A program made the translations under genes and the position numbers. From positions 1,116,001 through 1,180,000 of the forward strand of contig OY762261.2 of the NCBI GenBank assembly GCA_963665405.2: DNA of 64,000 nt. The letters run 5' to 3'. The notes under the pieces are model-generated. The model saw only the letters and a list, made by a program, of their open reading frames with translations, ran no database searches and had not been told where the DNA came from. This document shows, piece by piece, positions 28,310-36,474 of this stretch. This stretch comes from G963665405 sp963665405 (GTDB lineage Bacteria > Chloroflexota > Dehalococcoidia > Lucifugimonadales > G963665405). Numbering within the stretch: position 1 is the first letter of the stretch; every line of letters starts with the position of its first letter.

Positions 28310-29563
28310 CTAGCCAGACGCGAGCAGTCGGGGGAGGTCGTCTTCGGACACCTCTTCCTGGTGGCCGCGGCCGAGGTCGCGGAGCACGACAACGCCCTTT
28401 GCCAGCTCGTCGTCGCCGATGATGACGGCGTGGGTGGCTCCGATCGCAGAGGCGTATCGGAGCTGGCTCTTCAGTCCTCTGCTGGACGGGGCCAGTACGG
28501 CGGCGATTCCTCCCAGGCGCATCTTCGACGACAGCTCGATGCCGGCGTCCTTGGCCCGGTCGCCCATGTGGGCGATAAGCACCTTGGCTCCTTCAGCGTC
28601 CGGGGGCCGCGAGTCCTGGCGCTTCAGATTGTCGATGACTCGCTCTATGCCCATCCCGAAGCCGACTCCGGGCGTGGGCTTGCCGCCCAGCTCCTCTATC
28701 AGCCCGTCATACCGGCCTCCGCCGACCAGGGTCCTCTGCCGGCCCTCGACCGGCGGCGTGATCTCGAAGACCGTGCGGGTGTAGTAGTCGAATCCGCGGA
28801 CCAGACGATGCTCCTGGCGGTACGGAAGCCCCACGGCCTCCAGATAGCCCAGGAGGTCGTCCCAGTGCGCTTTGCACGGCTCGCACAGGTATTCGACACT
28901 ATGCGGCGCACCGTCGATCACCGGCTGACACGACGCCTCTTTGCAGTCCAGCAGACGCAGGGGGTTGCGTTCCAGCCGCCGCTTGCAGTCTTCACACAGC
29001 CGGGCTACGTGGCCGCGGTAGTATTCCTGGAGCCTCTCGATGTACTGTGGCCTGCACTGTCCGTCGCCGATGCTGTTGACCAGTAGCGAGAGACCTTCAA
29101 GACCCAGGGCACCCAGCAGCCGCCAGCCCACCTCGATCACCTCGGAATCGACCGAGGCGTCGCCGTCTCCCAGCACCTCGATCCCGAACTGGTGGTGCTG
29201 CCGGTATCGCCCCGACTGCGGACGCTCGTACCGGTAGACCGGGCAGAAGTAGGACAGCCGCACCGGCTGGGGCCGGTTGTGCATCCCGTGCTCCAGATAG
29301 GCGCGGCAAACTGGAGCGGTGCCCTCGGGACGCAGGGTCAGCAGGTCGCCTCCGCGGTCCTCGAAGGTGTACGTCTCCTTCTCGACGATGTCGGTAACCT
29401 CGCCGATGCCCCTGACGAACAGCCGGGCATCTTCGAACAGCGGAGTGTCGATACGCTCGTAGGCGAAGAGGGTCGCTATCTCGGCTGCCTTGTCCTCGAA
29501 GAATCGCCAGAATCCTTGGTCCTCCGGCAGGACGTCGGCAGTGCCCCGAGGGGCCTGGAACAA
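28310..29563 (-). CDS. hisS: Histidyl-tRNA synthetase
   Basis: 417 residues, class II synthetase. APRGTADVLPED at the N-terminus, motif 2 region RYERPQSGRYRQHHQFGIEV, HisRS-specific RGFDYYTRTVFE and LVGGGRYDGLIEELGG, and the anticodon-binding domain from about residue 325. An interior cysteine-rich stretch (CEDCKRRL.., CQPV.., CEPC, about 190-235) is the insertion domain. The start codon is TTG 29563 with AAGGAG upstream. Family length is normal. Confidence 0.95.
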   Translation of the reverse strand: MFQAPRGTADVLPEDQGFWRFFEDKAAEIATLFAYERIDTPLFEDARLFVRGIGEVTDIVEKETYTFEDRGGDLLTLRPEGTAPVCRAYLEHGMHNRPQPVRLSYFCPVYRYERPQSGRYRQHHQFGIEVLGDGDASVDSEVIEVGWRLLGALGLEGLSLLVNSIGDGQCRPQYIERLQEYYRGHVARLCEDCKRRLERNPLRLLDCKEASCQPVIDGAPHSVEYLCEPCKAHWDDLLGYLEAVGLPYRQEHRLVRGFDYYTRTVFEITPPVEGRQRTLVGGGRYDGLIEELGGKPTPGVGFGMGIERVIDNLKRQDSRPPDAEGAKVLIAHMGDRAKDAGIELSSKMRLGGIAAVLAPSSRGLKSQLRYASAIGATHAVIIGDDELAKGVVVLRDLGRGHQEEVSEDDLPRLLASG

Positions 29564-29658
29564 GATCGAGCTCCTTCTTGCGGACGCGGACGGCCGTGCG
29601 GCAGTCGCGTAGCTGTTCGGTGAAGCCGCCTAACGCGCTTTCCTGCGGCCAACCCTGA

Positions 29659-29687
29659 TACTAGCACACCGTCCGGACGCCCATGAA
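29659..29687 (-). promoter_or_regulatory. Possible hisS promoter
   Basis: On the minus strand TTCATG (29687-29682), a 17-base spacer and TAGTAT (29664-29659), about 95 bases before the hisS start. The -35 match is weak. No T-box-like structure was recognised in the leader. Confidence 0.4.
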
Positions 29688-29807
29688 GCGGCCCGTAGCC
29701 CAGCTAGGGTCTTTTCAAAGTCCGATACTAGGCCATCCAGCATGTGGTTCCACAGGTCCGACTTTCCTGAGAGTAGGAGCGCACAGGGCGTACGACAGGC
29801 CCTGGCC

Positions 29808-29912
29808 GGGGGTTCCGAAGGGGGCAGAGCCCCCTTGCGGTCCTTCAGCGGAAGGATGGGGTGCCCCAATCCATTGGGCGGGTGGGTGGGAATAAGAGGC
29901 ACCCCAACGGGG
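29808..29912 (+). repeat. Family B two-hairpin repeat, copy 4
   Basis: GGGGGTTCCGAAGGGGGCAG, AGCCCCCTTGCGG, then TCCTTCAGCGGAAGGA (an extra hairpin also present in the family A copy at 63483), GGGGTGCCCC and GGGCGGGTGGGTGGG. No gene is seen in the rest of 29564-30118. Confidence 0.8.
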
Positions 29913-30082
29913 AAGCTACGGGGGAGCAGAGGGAAAATGAAAAGGCCATACAGCCTAGCCCCCAGGCTGTCAACAAGAGCGTGGAGCTCTCTACCGGTCG
30001 AGGGTCCACCCGGATCGTACCCCTATGAGCCCAGTGTTACCACGGACCGGTGACCGGGCATCGCCACTGACGCTTCAAGAAA

Positions 30083-30112
30083 TTGCTAGGGGCTGAGACC
30101 CTCGGTTATACT
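30083..30112 (+). promoter_or_regulatory. Promoter for rel, implying a leaderless mRNA
   Basis: TTGCTA (30083-30088), an 18-base spacer and TATACT (30107-30112). Transcription would start about 7 bases later, at the A of the ATG at 30119. No ribosome-binding site is present between, which agrees with leaderless translation. Confidence 0.6.
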
Positions 30113-30118
30113 GGGTGC

Positions 30119-32320
30119 ATGAGTCCAGTCGCGGGACAGGGCCTTTCAGCCAAGACTGTCTCCGTGGAGATGCTGCTAGAGAAGGCTCGGCAGTACCTGC
30201 CGGAGGACATGCTCGCCAAGATCGCCGAAGCCTACCAGTTTGCGGCGGCGGCGCACGACGGACAGACCAGACGGTCAGGCGAGCCCTTCGTCGAGCACCC
30301 TCTGAGCACCGCCATCTTCCTGGCGGACCTCCGCCTCGACCACACCTCCCTGGTCGCCGCCCTTCTCCACGATGTTATGGAGGACTGCGGCGTTCGTTTC
30401 GACGAGCTCGAGAGACGGTTCGGGACCGACGTCGCCAAGCTGGTGGACGGCGTCACCAAGCTCACGAAGACCGAGCTGCTGACCGACGACCGAGGCTCCT
30501 TCGAGGGCCAGCCCGAGGACGAGCTGGCTCGCGCGGCGACTATCAGAAAGATGCTGATGTCTATGGCGGAGGACATCAGGGTCGTGCTGATCAAGCTCGC
30601 CGATCGGCTCCACAACATGCGGACACTCAAGGCGCTTCCCAAGCCCCGCAGGACGGCCATCGCCCAGGAGACGCTTGACATCTACGCACCGCTGGCCCAT
30701 CGCCTTGGCATATGGGAGATCAAGTGGCGTTTGGAGGACCTGGCCTTTCAGCATCTGAATCCAGCCGCGTACAAGTCCATATCGAGCATGCTGAGGACCA
30801 GAAGGGTCGAGCGCGAGAAGTACATCGAGCGCGTCATCGGCATCCTGCGCTCGGATCTGGAGGCCGCCGGAGTGGAGGATCCCGAAATCACCGGCAGGCC
30901 GAAGCATATCTACAGCATCCACAAGAAGGTGCAAAAGTACGCCGAGCAGAATCGAGAGATAGGCGAGATATACGACCTCTTCGCTCTCAGGGTGCTCGTC
31001 AAGGATATTCCGCAGGTCTACGCCGCTCTCGGAACGGTCCACGCCAGATGGCGTCCGCTTCCGGGCCAGTTCGACGACTACATCGCGAATCCCAAGGACA
31101 ACCTGTACAAGTCTCTTCACACGACGGTGCTGTGCCTAGATGCCTGCCCCGTCGAGGTCCAGATCCGCACCCATGAGATGCACTACCTGGCCGAATACGG
31201 CGTGGCAGCGCACTGGCTGTACAAAGAGGGCGAGGCGGTCGACCCGCAGTTCGACGAGGAAATGACCGGCCTGCGCCAGATGCTCGAATGGCAGCGCGAC
31301 GTTGGCGGAGCCGAAGAGTTCGTCGAGTCGTTCAAGACCGACATCTTCAAGAACCAGGTGTTCGTGTACACGCCGAAGGGCGACCTCAAGGAGCTTCCAG
31401 CGGGCTCGACTCCACTGGACTTCGCGTATCGGATTCACACAGACATCGGCAACCGCTGCATCGGTAGCAAGGTCAACGGCAAGCTCGTACCTCTCCACTA
31501 CAAGCTCAGGAACGGGGACTCCGTACAGATCCTGACGAGCAAGACCATCCGCGGTCCCAGTCTGGACTGGCTGAATCCCAACCTGGAATACGTCAAGACC
31601 ACCTCAGCCCGGGCGAAAATACGCCAGTGGTTCAACAAGCAGGCCAGGACCGTCAACGTCCAGCGTGGCCGGGAGATCTTCAACAAGCAGGTCCGCCGGC
31701 TGAGCCCCGACCTCGACGAGGCCAAGGTGGCCAAGCTGATGAGCCTGGGATCTCCCGACGAGCTTCTGGCTGCACTCGGCAGCGGCACCGTCACCACGGC
31801 TCAGGTGGTCGAGCGGCTATCCGTCAAGCGGGTGAAGCCCCAGGAGCGGGGGAACCAGGTAGCCCTGCCGTCGCTCGGGCCCGCATCCGGGGTGGAGGTT
31901 CTGGGCGTCGGCGACCTCCTCACCAGGATAGCCAGGTGCTGCAGCCCTATCCGAGGCGACCAGATCGTCGGCTACATCACCAGGACCAGGGGCGTGACGG
32001 TGCATCAGAACGGGTGCCCGAACGTGACCGGCGCCAGCGAAGCAGAGCGAATAATCGGGGTCGACTGGGGCAGGGCGCAGCCGCTGTATCCAGTGAGAAT
32101 CCGAATCGAGGCTGTCGACCGCGTCGGCCTGCTACGCGACCTCACCGCCGTCGTCTCCGAAGAGCGTGTCAACATCGCATCCTGCGTCTCCGAGGAGTAC
32201 GATGAGGTCAGCATCGTTTCTCTGACCGTGTATATTAATGGGATCGATCAGCTTAACCGGCTCTTCTCCAAGGTCGAGGGAGTCAAGGGGGTCATGACCG
32301 CCGCCAGGGTCATGGGCTGA
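30119..32320 (+). CDS. rel: Bifunctional (p)ppGpp synthetase/hydrolase Rel
   Basis: 733 residues. Controls the stringent response. HD hydrolase domain (about 45-200: LLHDVMEDC, KLADRLHNMRTL), synthetase domain (ITGRPKHIYSIHKKV, YDLFALRVLVKD, about 255-350), TGS domain (VYTPKGDLKELPAGSTPLDF, about 415-480), a zinc-finger-like helical region (IARCCSPIRGDQIVGYI) and a C-terminal ACT domain (VDRVGLLRDLTAVVSEE). All hydrolase residues look intact, so bifunctional Rel rather than RelA. ATG 30119 lies at the predicted transcription start. Confidence 0.95.
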   Translation: MSPVAGQGLSAKTVSVEMLLEKARQYLPEDMLAKIAEAYQFAAAAHDGQTRRSGEPFVEHPLSTAIFLADLRLDHTSLVAALLHDVMEDCGVRFDELERRFGTDVAKLVDGVTKLTKTELLTDDRGSFEGQPEDELARAATIRKMLMSMAEDIRVVLIKLADRLHNMRTLKALPKPRRTAIAQETLDIYAPLAHRLGIWEIKWRLEDLAFQHLNPAAYKSISSMLRTRRVEREKYIERVIGILRSDLEAAGVEDPEITGRPKHIYSIHKKVQKYAEQNREIGEIYDLFALRVLVKDIPQVYAALGTVHARWRPLPGQFDDYIANPKDNLYKSLHTTVLCLDACPVEVQIRTHEMHYLAEYGVAAHWLYKEGEAVDPQFDEEMTGLRQMLEWQRDVGGAEEFVESFKTDIFKNQVFVYTPKGDLKELPAGSTPLDFAYRIHTDIGNRCIGSKVNGKLVPLHYKLRNGDSVQILTSKTIRGPSLDWLNPNLEYVKTTSARAKIRQWFNKQARTVNVQRGREIFNKQVRRLSPDLDEAKVAKLMSLGSPDELLAALGSGTVTTAQVVERLSVKRVKPQERGNQVALPSLGPASGVEVLGVGDLLTRIARCCSPIRGDQIVGYITRTRGVTVHQNGCPNVTGASEAERIIGVDWGRAQPLYPVRIRIEAVDRVGLLRDLTAVVSEERVNIASCVSEEYDEVSIVSLTVYINGIDQLNRLFSKVEGVKGVMTAARVMG

Positions 32321-32350
32321 GGCGGGCCGGCCCAAGCGGGATCTTCGAAT

Positions 32351-32400
32351 ATGGGGTGTGCAGAGGAGCCAAGCCCCCTTTGCCTGCCAGGTTCCATACC
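32351..32400 (+). repeat. Truncated family A repeat, copy 6
   Basis: GGTGTGCAGAGGAGCCAAGC and CCCCTTTGCC match the family A head and first hairpin. The second hairpin is missing. It lies between rel and rpsT. Confidence 0.55.
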
Positions 32401-32434
32401 AGTCTCTATTCATTCCTCACAGGAGGCGCAAGAG

Positions 32435-32686
32435 TTGCCAAGCGACAAGTCGGCCCGCGTAGCACGTAGGGGTCGTGAGAGAAACCAGCCCGTGCGTACG
32501 AAAAGCAGGACGTTGATAGCCAGGGCCCGCACCGCGATATCCGCTGGAGACGATGAGGCTGACGAGTCCGTCCGGCAGGCCGTGATAGCCCTGGACAAGG
32601 CGGCCCAGAAGGGCGTGCTGCACCGCGGCAACGCCGCCAGACGCAAATCCCGCCTCATGAAGCAGCTCAACGCGTCCAAGGGCTAG
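32435..32686 (+). CDS. rpsT: 30S ribosomal protein S20
   Basis: 83 residues, strongly basic. SARVARRGRERNQPVRTKSR and the C-terminal KGVLHRGNAARRKSRLMKQL are the S20 signatures. It binds 16S rRNA during early 30S assembly. The start is TTG 32435, set by AGGAGG at 32421-32426. Poor start codons are common for autoregulated rpsT (E. coli uses UUG), so the weak start may allow feedback by free S20. The longer frame from ATG 32351 is translated repeat sequence. Confidence 0.92.
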   Translation: MPSDKSARVARRGRERNQPVRTKSRTLIARARTAISAGDDEADESVRQAVIALDKAAQKGVLHRGNAARRKSRLMKQLNASKG

Positions 32687-32734
32687 CCGCGCCAGGTCAC
32701 CCTATCCCTACAGGCCCCGCTGAGAGGCAAGCCC

Positions 32735-33169
32735 GTGTCCGAGGAGAACAAGGCGATCGTCCGCCGGGTGTTCCTGGAACTGATCAACGAGGGGAACTTG
32801 GACGTCGCCGACGAGGTCTTCGCCCCCGCGTACGTCTTCAGGGACCCCCTGCTGTCGGAGACGGTCAGGGGCCCTGAGGGCTTTAAGAGGCTCATCGCCG
32901 GCTATCTCAAAGCCGCCCCCGACGCCCGGATAACCATCCACGCCCAGATCGCCGAGGGGGACACTGTCATGACCCGCTGGACCGCCCACGGAACGCACAC
33001 CGGCGATCTGATGGGCTACCCGGCCACCGGCAAGAGATATGAACTGCCCGGCGTCCTGGTGAGCCGCCTCGACGCAGGTAAGATCGTCGAGGACTGGGAG
33101 TTCCGGGACGACCTGGGCATGCTCCAGCAGGTTGGCGCCATACCTCGACCCGGCCGGCCCGGAAAGTAG
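32735..33169 (+). CDS. SnoaL-like / ester cyclase family protein
   Basis: 144 residues with the NTF2-like fold of SnoaL-type proteins: NKAIVRRVFLELINEGNLDVADEVFAP, then RGPEGFKRLIAGYLKAAPDARI and a beta-sheet ending VEDWEFRDDLGMLQQVG. Members range from polyketide cyclases to proteins of unknown role, and no polyketide genes are nearby. The start is GTG 32735, with GAGAGG upstream. Function undefined. Confidence 0.8.
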   Translation: MSEENKAIVRRVFLELINEGNLDVADEVFAPAYVFRDPLLSETVRGPEGFKRLIAGYLKAAPDARITIHAQIAEGDTVMTRWTAHGTHTGDLMGYPATGKRYELPGVLVSRLDAGKIVEDWEFRDDLGMLQQVGAIPRPGRPGK

Positions 33170-33231
33170 CGTCTGGCCGCGGGTGCACGCGGCGTCCCAT
33201 CCGTTACCCCCGTCACGGGCCCCTGGAAACC

Positions 33232-33261
33232 TTGACACATCAGTTCTGACCGTGCTACATT
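33232..33261 (+). promoter_or_regulatory. lexA promoter
   Basis: TTGACA (33232-33237), an 18-base spacer and TACATT (33256-33261). The predicted transcription start is near 33268, about 50 bases before the lexA ATG. Confidence 0.75.
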
Positions 33262-33266
33262 CCTTA

Positions 33267-33289
33267 GAACATTCGTACGGCATGTACGA
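33267..33289 (+). promoter_or_regulatory. Candidate LexA operator
   Basis: The palindrome TCGTAC-GGCAT-GTACGA (33273-33289) sits at the predicted transcription start. Overlapping it, GAACATTCGTAC (33267-33278) resembles the Gram-positive SOS box GAAC-N4-GTTC with one mismatch. Either would place LexA so as to block its own promoter. The site used cannot be decided by eye. Confidence 0.55.
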
Positions 33290-33319
33290 GATTCTTTGGA
33301 GATCGGGTAGAGGACTGAG

Positions 33320-33961
33320 ATGAAGAGAAGACTTTCACCGAAGCAGGACCGCATCCTGGAGTTCATCGGGCAGTTCCTGGACGACCACCAGTTCCCACCG
33401 ACGATTCGGGACATCCAGGCGGGCTGCGAGATCAGCTCCACGTCGGTGGTGGACTACAATCTCCGGATCCTCGAGCGCCAGGGGTACATGCGCAGGATGG
33501 CCGAGGTGTCCAGGGGCATCGAGCTCCTCGATGGCGCCCACAGCCCGTCCAGGCGGGACATAACGCGCGTGCCGATCATTGGCAACATCGCGGCCGGGGA
33601 GCCGCTGCCGATCCCGGATTCGAGCCGCTGGCACGATGCGGAGGAGACCGTCGACCTCCCCTCGTTCCTGACCAAGGGCAAGTCGGGGGTGTTCGGGGTT
33701 CGGGTCAAGGGCCTCTCCATGATCGACGCCCTGGTGACCGATGGTGACCTCGTCCTGCTCGAGGACATAGACCGGCCGAACAACGGCGACATGGTCGCCG
33801 CGTGGCTGCCCGAGAGCGGGGAGGTCACCCTCAAGCACTTCCACCTCGAGAACGGACACGTAAGGCTTCAGCCGGCGAATAGCACGATGAAGCCCATCAT
33901 CGTCCCCGCGGACAAGGTCGTGATCAAGGGGCGCGTCGTCGGGGTCGTCAGAACCCTCTAG
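33320..33961 (+). CDS. lexA: SOS repressor LexA
   Basis: 213 residues. N-terminal winged helix-turn-helix (residues 1-65; PPTIRDIQAGCEISSTSVV), cleavage site Ala92-Gly93 in GNIAAGEPLP, and catalytic dyad Ser132 (in KGLSMIDAL, where most LexA have GDSM/GxSM) and Lys171 (EVTLKHFH). The recognition helix (SSTSVVDYNLRIL) differs from the E. coli and Bacillus sequences, so operator specificity may differ too. ATG 33320, with a poor Shine-Dalgarno (GGAGATCGG further up). Likely autoregulated. Confidence 0.93.
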   Translation: MKRRLSPKQDRILEFIGQFLDDHQFPPTIRDIQAGCEISSTSVVDYNLRILERQGYMRRMAEVSRGIELLDGAHSPSRRDITRVPIIGNIAAGEPLPIPDSSRWHDAEETVDLPSFLTKGKSGVFGVRVKGLSMIDALVTDGDLVLLEDIDRPNNGDMVAAWLPESGEVTLKHFHLENGHVRLQPANSTMKPIIVPADKVVIKGRVVGVVRTL

Positions 33962-33980
33962 GTCAAGAGCCGCCCCGTCC

Positions 33981-34040
33981 TTCGACAGGCTCGGACCGAG
34001 CGGGGACGCCGCTCCTCCCGCTCGTGGTAAGCCCGACGAA
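33981..34040. repeat. 60-bp imperfect palindrome (REP-like)
   Basis: Left arm TTCGACAGGCTCGGACCGAG, extended by CGGG, at 33981-34004, and right arm CCCGCTCGTGGTAAGCCCGA, extended by CGAA, at 34017-34040. These pair as imperfect 24-bp arms around a 12-base centre. TTCGACAGGCTC-type palindromes are frequent REP elements in bacteria. It may also act as the lexA terminator. Confidence 0.6.
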
Positions 34041-34143
34041 CTACAGGTCGTCGCGCCGCTCGATCAAAGTGACAGTTGTCCTCCTCACGATGAGTCACGA
34101 CGTCGCCCTACGAGTTTCACTTGTGTGAGCAAGAGGGTTCTTA

Positions 34144-34172
34144 TTGACTCAGCCTCGGCACAGGGCTATGAT
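34144..34172 (+). promoter_or_regulatory. tatA promoter
   Basis: TTGACT (34144-34149), a 17-base spacer and TATGAT (34167-34172). The tatA ribosome site TGGAGGGG and ATG follow 23 and 36 bases later. Confidence 0.75.
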
Positions 34173-34207
34173 GGACCCGCTTCGATTGAGTGATTGGAGG
34201 GGATGAG

Positions 34208-34408
34208 ATGCCTTTTCGGATGGGTCCAGTCGAGCTCATAATCATTCTGGTTATCGTGATGCTCATCTTCGGAGTGGGGAAGCTGCCCCAAATCGGTGGC
34301 TCGATGGGGAAGGCGATCAAGGAGTTCCGCAAGGCGCAGGACGCCGTCTCAGCAGATGTGCTTGAACCCGAGACCAAGCCGGAGGAAGCGGAGAAAAAGG
34401 TCGGCTAG
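34208..34408 (+). CDS. tatA: Sec-independent translocase subunit TatA
   Basis: 66 residues. A single N-terminal transmembrane helix (VELIIILVIVMLIFGVGKLP), the hinge KLPQIGGSMGKAIKEFRKAQ amphipathic helix, and an acidic tail, exactly the TatA/E layout. It forms the variable-size pore that moves folded proteins across the membrane. ATG 34208 is chosen because TGGAGGGG lies upstream and homology begins with MPFRMGPVE. tatC and tatB follow on the opposite strand, so the Tat genes converge here. Confidence 0.9.
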   Translation: MPFRMGPVELIIILVIVMLIFGVGKLPQIGGSMGKAIKEFRKAQDAVSADVLEPETKPEEAEKKVG

Positions 34409-34471
34409 CCTGAGCTGACCCCCCCACATACCAGGTTCAGTCGATCTAGGGCCTTTGGGAGACCATGGGCC

Positions 34472-35269
34472 CTATGTTTCTGGCTGCCCCTCGGCGGGGT
34501 CCAGCTCGAGACGGGCCTGCGCCGACCTGCGGACCTTCCGCCCGATCTTCGCCAGCCAGATGCCTACCTCGTACAGCACGACGATCGGAATCGCCACCAT
34601 CGCCTGATTGACAGGATCGAAGGTCGGAGTGATCAGCGCCCCCAGGATGAAGGCGACCACCACTGCGTAGCGTCTCTGTTTTCCCAGCCACTCCGGGGTG
34701 ACCACGCCGATCCTGGCAAGGAAGAAGAGGACGACCGGCGTCTCGAACAACAGTCCCATCCAGAAGAACAGGGACAGCATCAAGTTAACGTAGTTGCCGA
34801 TCCTGATGAACGGCGTGGCGATGTCGCTGCCGAAGGTCAGGAGAAACCTCACCGCAGGCGGGAACAGGATGCGGTAGCCGAAAGCCGCTCCTGCCGCGAA
34901 GACCAGCAAGCTCACAGGCAGCAGCGTGTACAGGTAGCGCCGCTCGCTCGGCGTCAGCCCCGGCGCTACGAACATCACCATCTGGTACAGCACGAAGGGC
35001 ATCGCCAGCACCACGCCGCTTAGAAGCGACACCTTCATCGCGATGCCGATGAACTCGGTAATGTCGGTGAAGATGGGCTTTTCGTTGGGGATGCCGGCGA
35101 ACCCCTGCGCCGGCTCCATCAGGGCCTTTAGGATCTGCTGGTGGAAGGCAAAAGACGCCCCCGTGCAGACGGCGATAGCGACGACCGAGTATGCGATTCG
35201 CCGGCGAAGCTCCACGAGATGATTTGTTATCGGGGCCTGGTCGTCCTTCACACCGGCTCCTGCTCCCAC
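34472..35269 (-). CDS. tatC: Sec-independent translocase subunit TatC
   Basis: 265 residues, six predicted membrane helices. Diagnostic sequences: NHLVELRRRIAYSVVAIAV at the N-terminus, PFVLYQMVMFVAPGLTPSER (the conserved F-P motif loop) and the C-terminal helices VVAFILGALITPTFDPVNQ and VAIPIVVLYEVGIWLAK. TatC is the twin-arginine signal receptor and works with TatA and TatB. It lies 60 bases downstream of the TatB-like gene in the same direction. Confidence 0.93.
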   Translation of the reverse strand: MGAGAGVKDDQAPITNHLVELRRRIAYSVVAIAVCTGASFAFHQQILKALMEPAQGFAGIPNEKPIFTDITEFIGIAMKVSLLSGVVLAMPFVLYQMVMFVAPGLTPSERRYLYTLLPVSLLVFAAGAAFGYRILFPPAVRFLLTFGSDIATPFIRIGNYVNLMLSLFFWMGLLFETPVVLFFLARIGVVTPEWLGKQRRYAVVVAFILGALITPTFDPVNQAMVAIPIVVLYEVGIWLAKIGRKVRRSAQARLELDPAEGQPET

Positions 35270-35329
35270 CGGCGCCGCGTCGAAGGCGTCTTGCCTTGAG
35301 CCTCGGCCGCACTGTGGCGGGGATGGAAA

Positions 35330-35713
35330 CTACGCGTCGTGACGTCTCTCCGCTTTGGCGGGCTGTTCAGACGCGCCATCGGCTTGGATATCGTCGCCGG
35401 CACCGTCCGGACTCCGGAATGGCACCGGGCCATCGTCGTCCGGGACGGGGTCATGCTTCGCTTCGGTCTGATCGCTCACCTCCGACGAGACTGCGGCTGA
35501 ATCGTCTTCGCGCGTCGAAGGGGTGGCCGCCGGCCGCTTCCCCTCGATCTCCCCGTCGATCATGTCGGGCAGCTCCGCGGTCATCCGGCGCACCTGCGCC
35601 ACCAGCTTGCCCAGGGTCCTGGCCGCCTCGACCATCTTGCCCGGACCGAGGAACAGGAAGGCAATCACGAGGATGACGAAGACCTCCAGTGAACCCATGC
35701 CAAGGAAGTTCAT
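35330..35713 (-). CDS. tatB: TatA/TatB-like translocase subunit (probable TatB)
   Basis: 127 residues. N-terminal helix MGSLEVFVILVIAFLFLGPG, hinge GPGKMVEAARTLGKLVAQVR and a long polar, acidic tail (residues 60-127). The longer amphipathic helix (through RRMTAELPDMIDGEIEG) and pairing with tatC favour TatB over TatA. Start ATG 35713 overlaps the maf stop by 4 bases. It would form the TatBC receptor with the next gene. Confidence 0.85.
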   Translation of the reverse strand: MNFLGMGSLEVFVILVIAFLFLGPGKMVEAARTLGKLVAQVRRMTAELPDMIDGEIEGKRPAATPSTREDDSAAVSSEVSDQTEAKHDPVPDDDGPVPFRSPDGAGDDIQADGASEQPAKAERRHDA

Positions 35714-36474
35714 TGCAGATCTCCCTCGGTGCGTGTCGCCAGGACGCAGTCGTCACAGCGGTCCGGTGGCCGCCAATTCGGCCTCAACACGGCGTCCGAT
35801 CCCAGCCTGGACAGCAGGCCGAGCGTTTCGCACAGCGGTAGGCCGACGACGTTCGAGTAGCAGCCCCGTATCTGTGCGACGGGGTCGAACGTCTCGTCCT
35901 GGATGGCGTATCCGCCGGCCTTGTCGAACGGCTCGCCCGAGGCCACGTAGTCCGCCACCTCCGCGTCCGAATACCGGCGCATCGTAACGTCCGTAGACGT
36001 GCTGGACACGAGCCACCGGCCGCTCTCGGTGTCGAGGACCGCCAGCCCCGTCATCACCAGGTGAGTACGCCCCCTGAGACGCCCCAGCATTTGGGCTGCC
36101 TCCGCCGGGGTCGCAGGCTTTCCATATATCTCCCCATCTAGGAACACGGCGGTGTCGGCTCCCACGACGACAGCCGGGCCGCAGCGCCTGCCGACCTCCA
36201 GCGCCTTGGTCAGGGCGAGCCTGGCGACGAAGTCGCCGGGACTCTCGACGTCGAGCCGCTGGTCCTCGGTATCGTCGGGGGCGAAGACCTCGAAGAGCTG
36301 AGAGAAGGCGCCGACCAGCTCCCGGCGCCGGCTTGAGCTGGACGCCAGGACCAGCCGCCTGGAGGTCTTACTTCCCGTCGACAGCCGTCCGGTCGCTTGG
36401 TCGATCTGAGGCGCTACCGGCCCGGCTTCCGAGAAGGCCCGCATGAACACGTCGATGTTCTCCCGGGCGTTCAT
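35710..36474 (-). CDS. maf: Maf-family nucleotide pyrophosphatase
   Basis: 254 residues. LVLASSSSRRRELVGAF (the S-x-x-R signature), GADTAVFLDGEIYGKP, SGEPFDKAGGYAIQ and the C-terminal GCYSNVVGLPL are the four Maf blocks. These enzymes hydrolyse non-canonical or modified NTPs. A 45-residue N-terminal extension and a C-terminal tail with a CDDC motif (PDRCDDCVLATR) are extra. The tail could be a small metal site, but only two cysteines are present. Start ATG 36474 overlaps the rRNA methylase gene by 4 bases. Confidence 0.9.
   Translation of the reverse strand: MNARENIDVFMRAFSEAGPVAPQIDQATGRLSTGSKTSRRLVLASSSSRRRELVGAFSQLFEVFAPDDTEDQRLDVESPGDFVARLALTKALEVGRRCGPAVVVGADTAVFLDGEIYGKPATPAEAAQMLGRLRGRTHLVMTGLAVLDTESGRWLVSSTSTDVTMRRYSDAEVADYVASGEPFDKAGGYAIQDETFDPVAQIRGCYSNVVGLPLCETLGLLSRLGSDAVLRPNWRPPDRCDDCVLATRTEGDLQ

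Noticed and set aside
29564..29660. T-box leader before hisS
   Set aside because: No specifier loop or T-box sequence could be found by eye.
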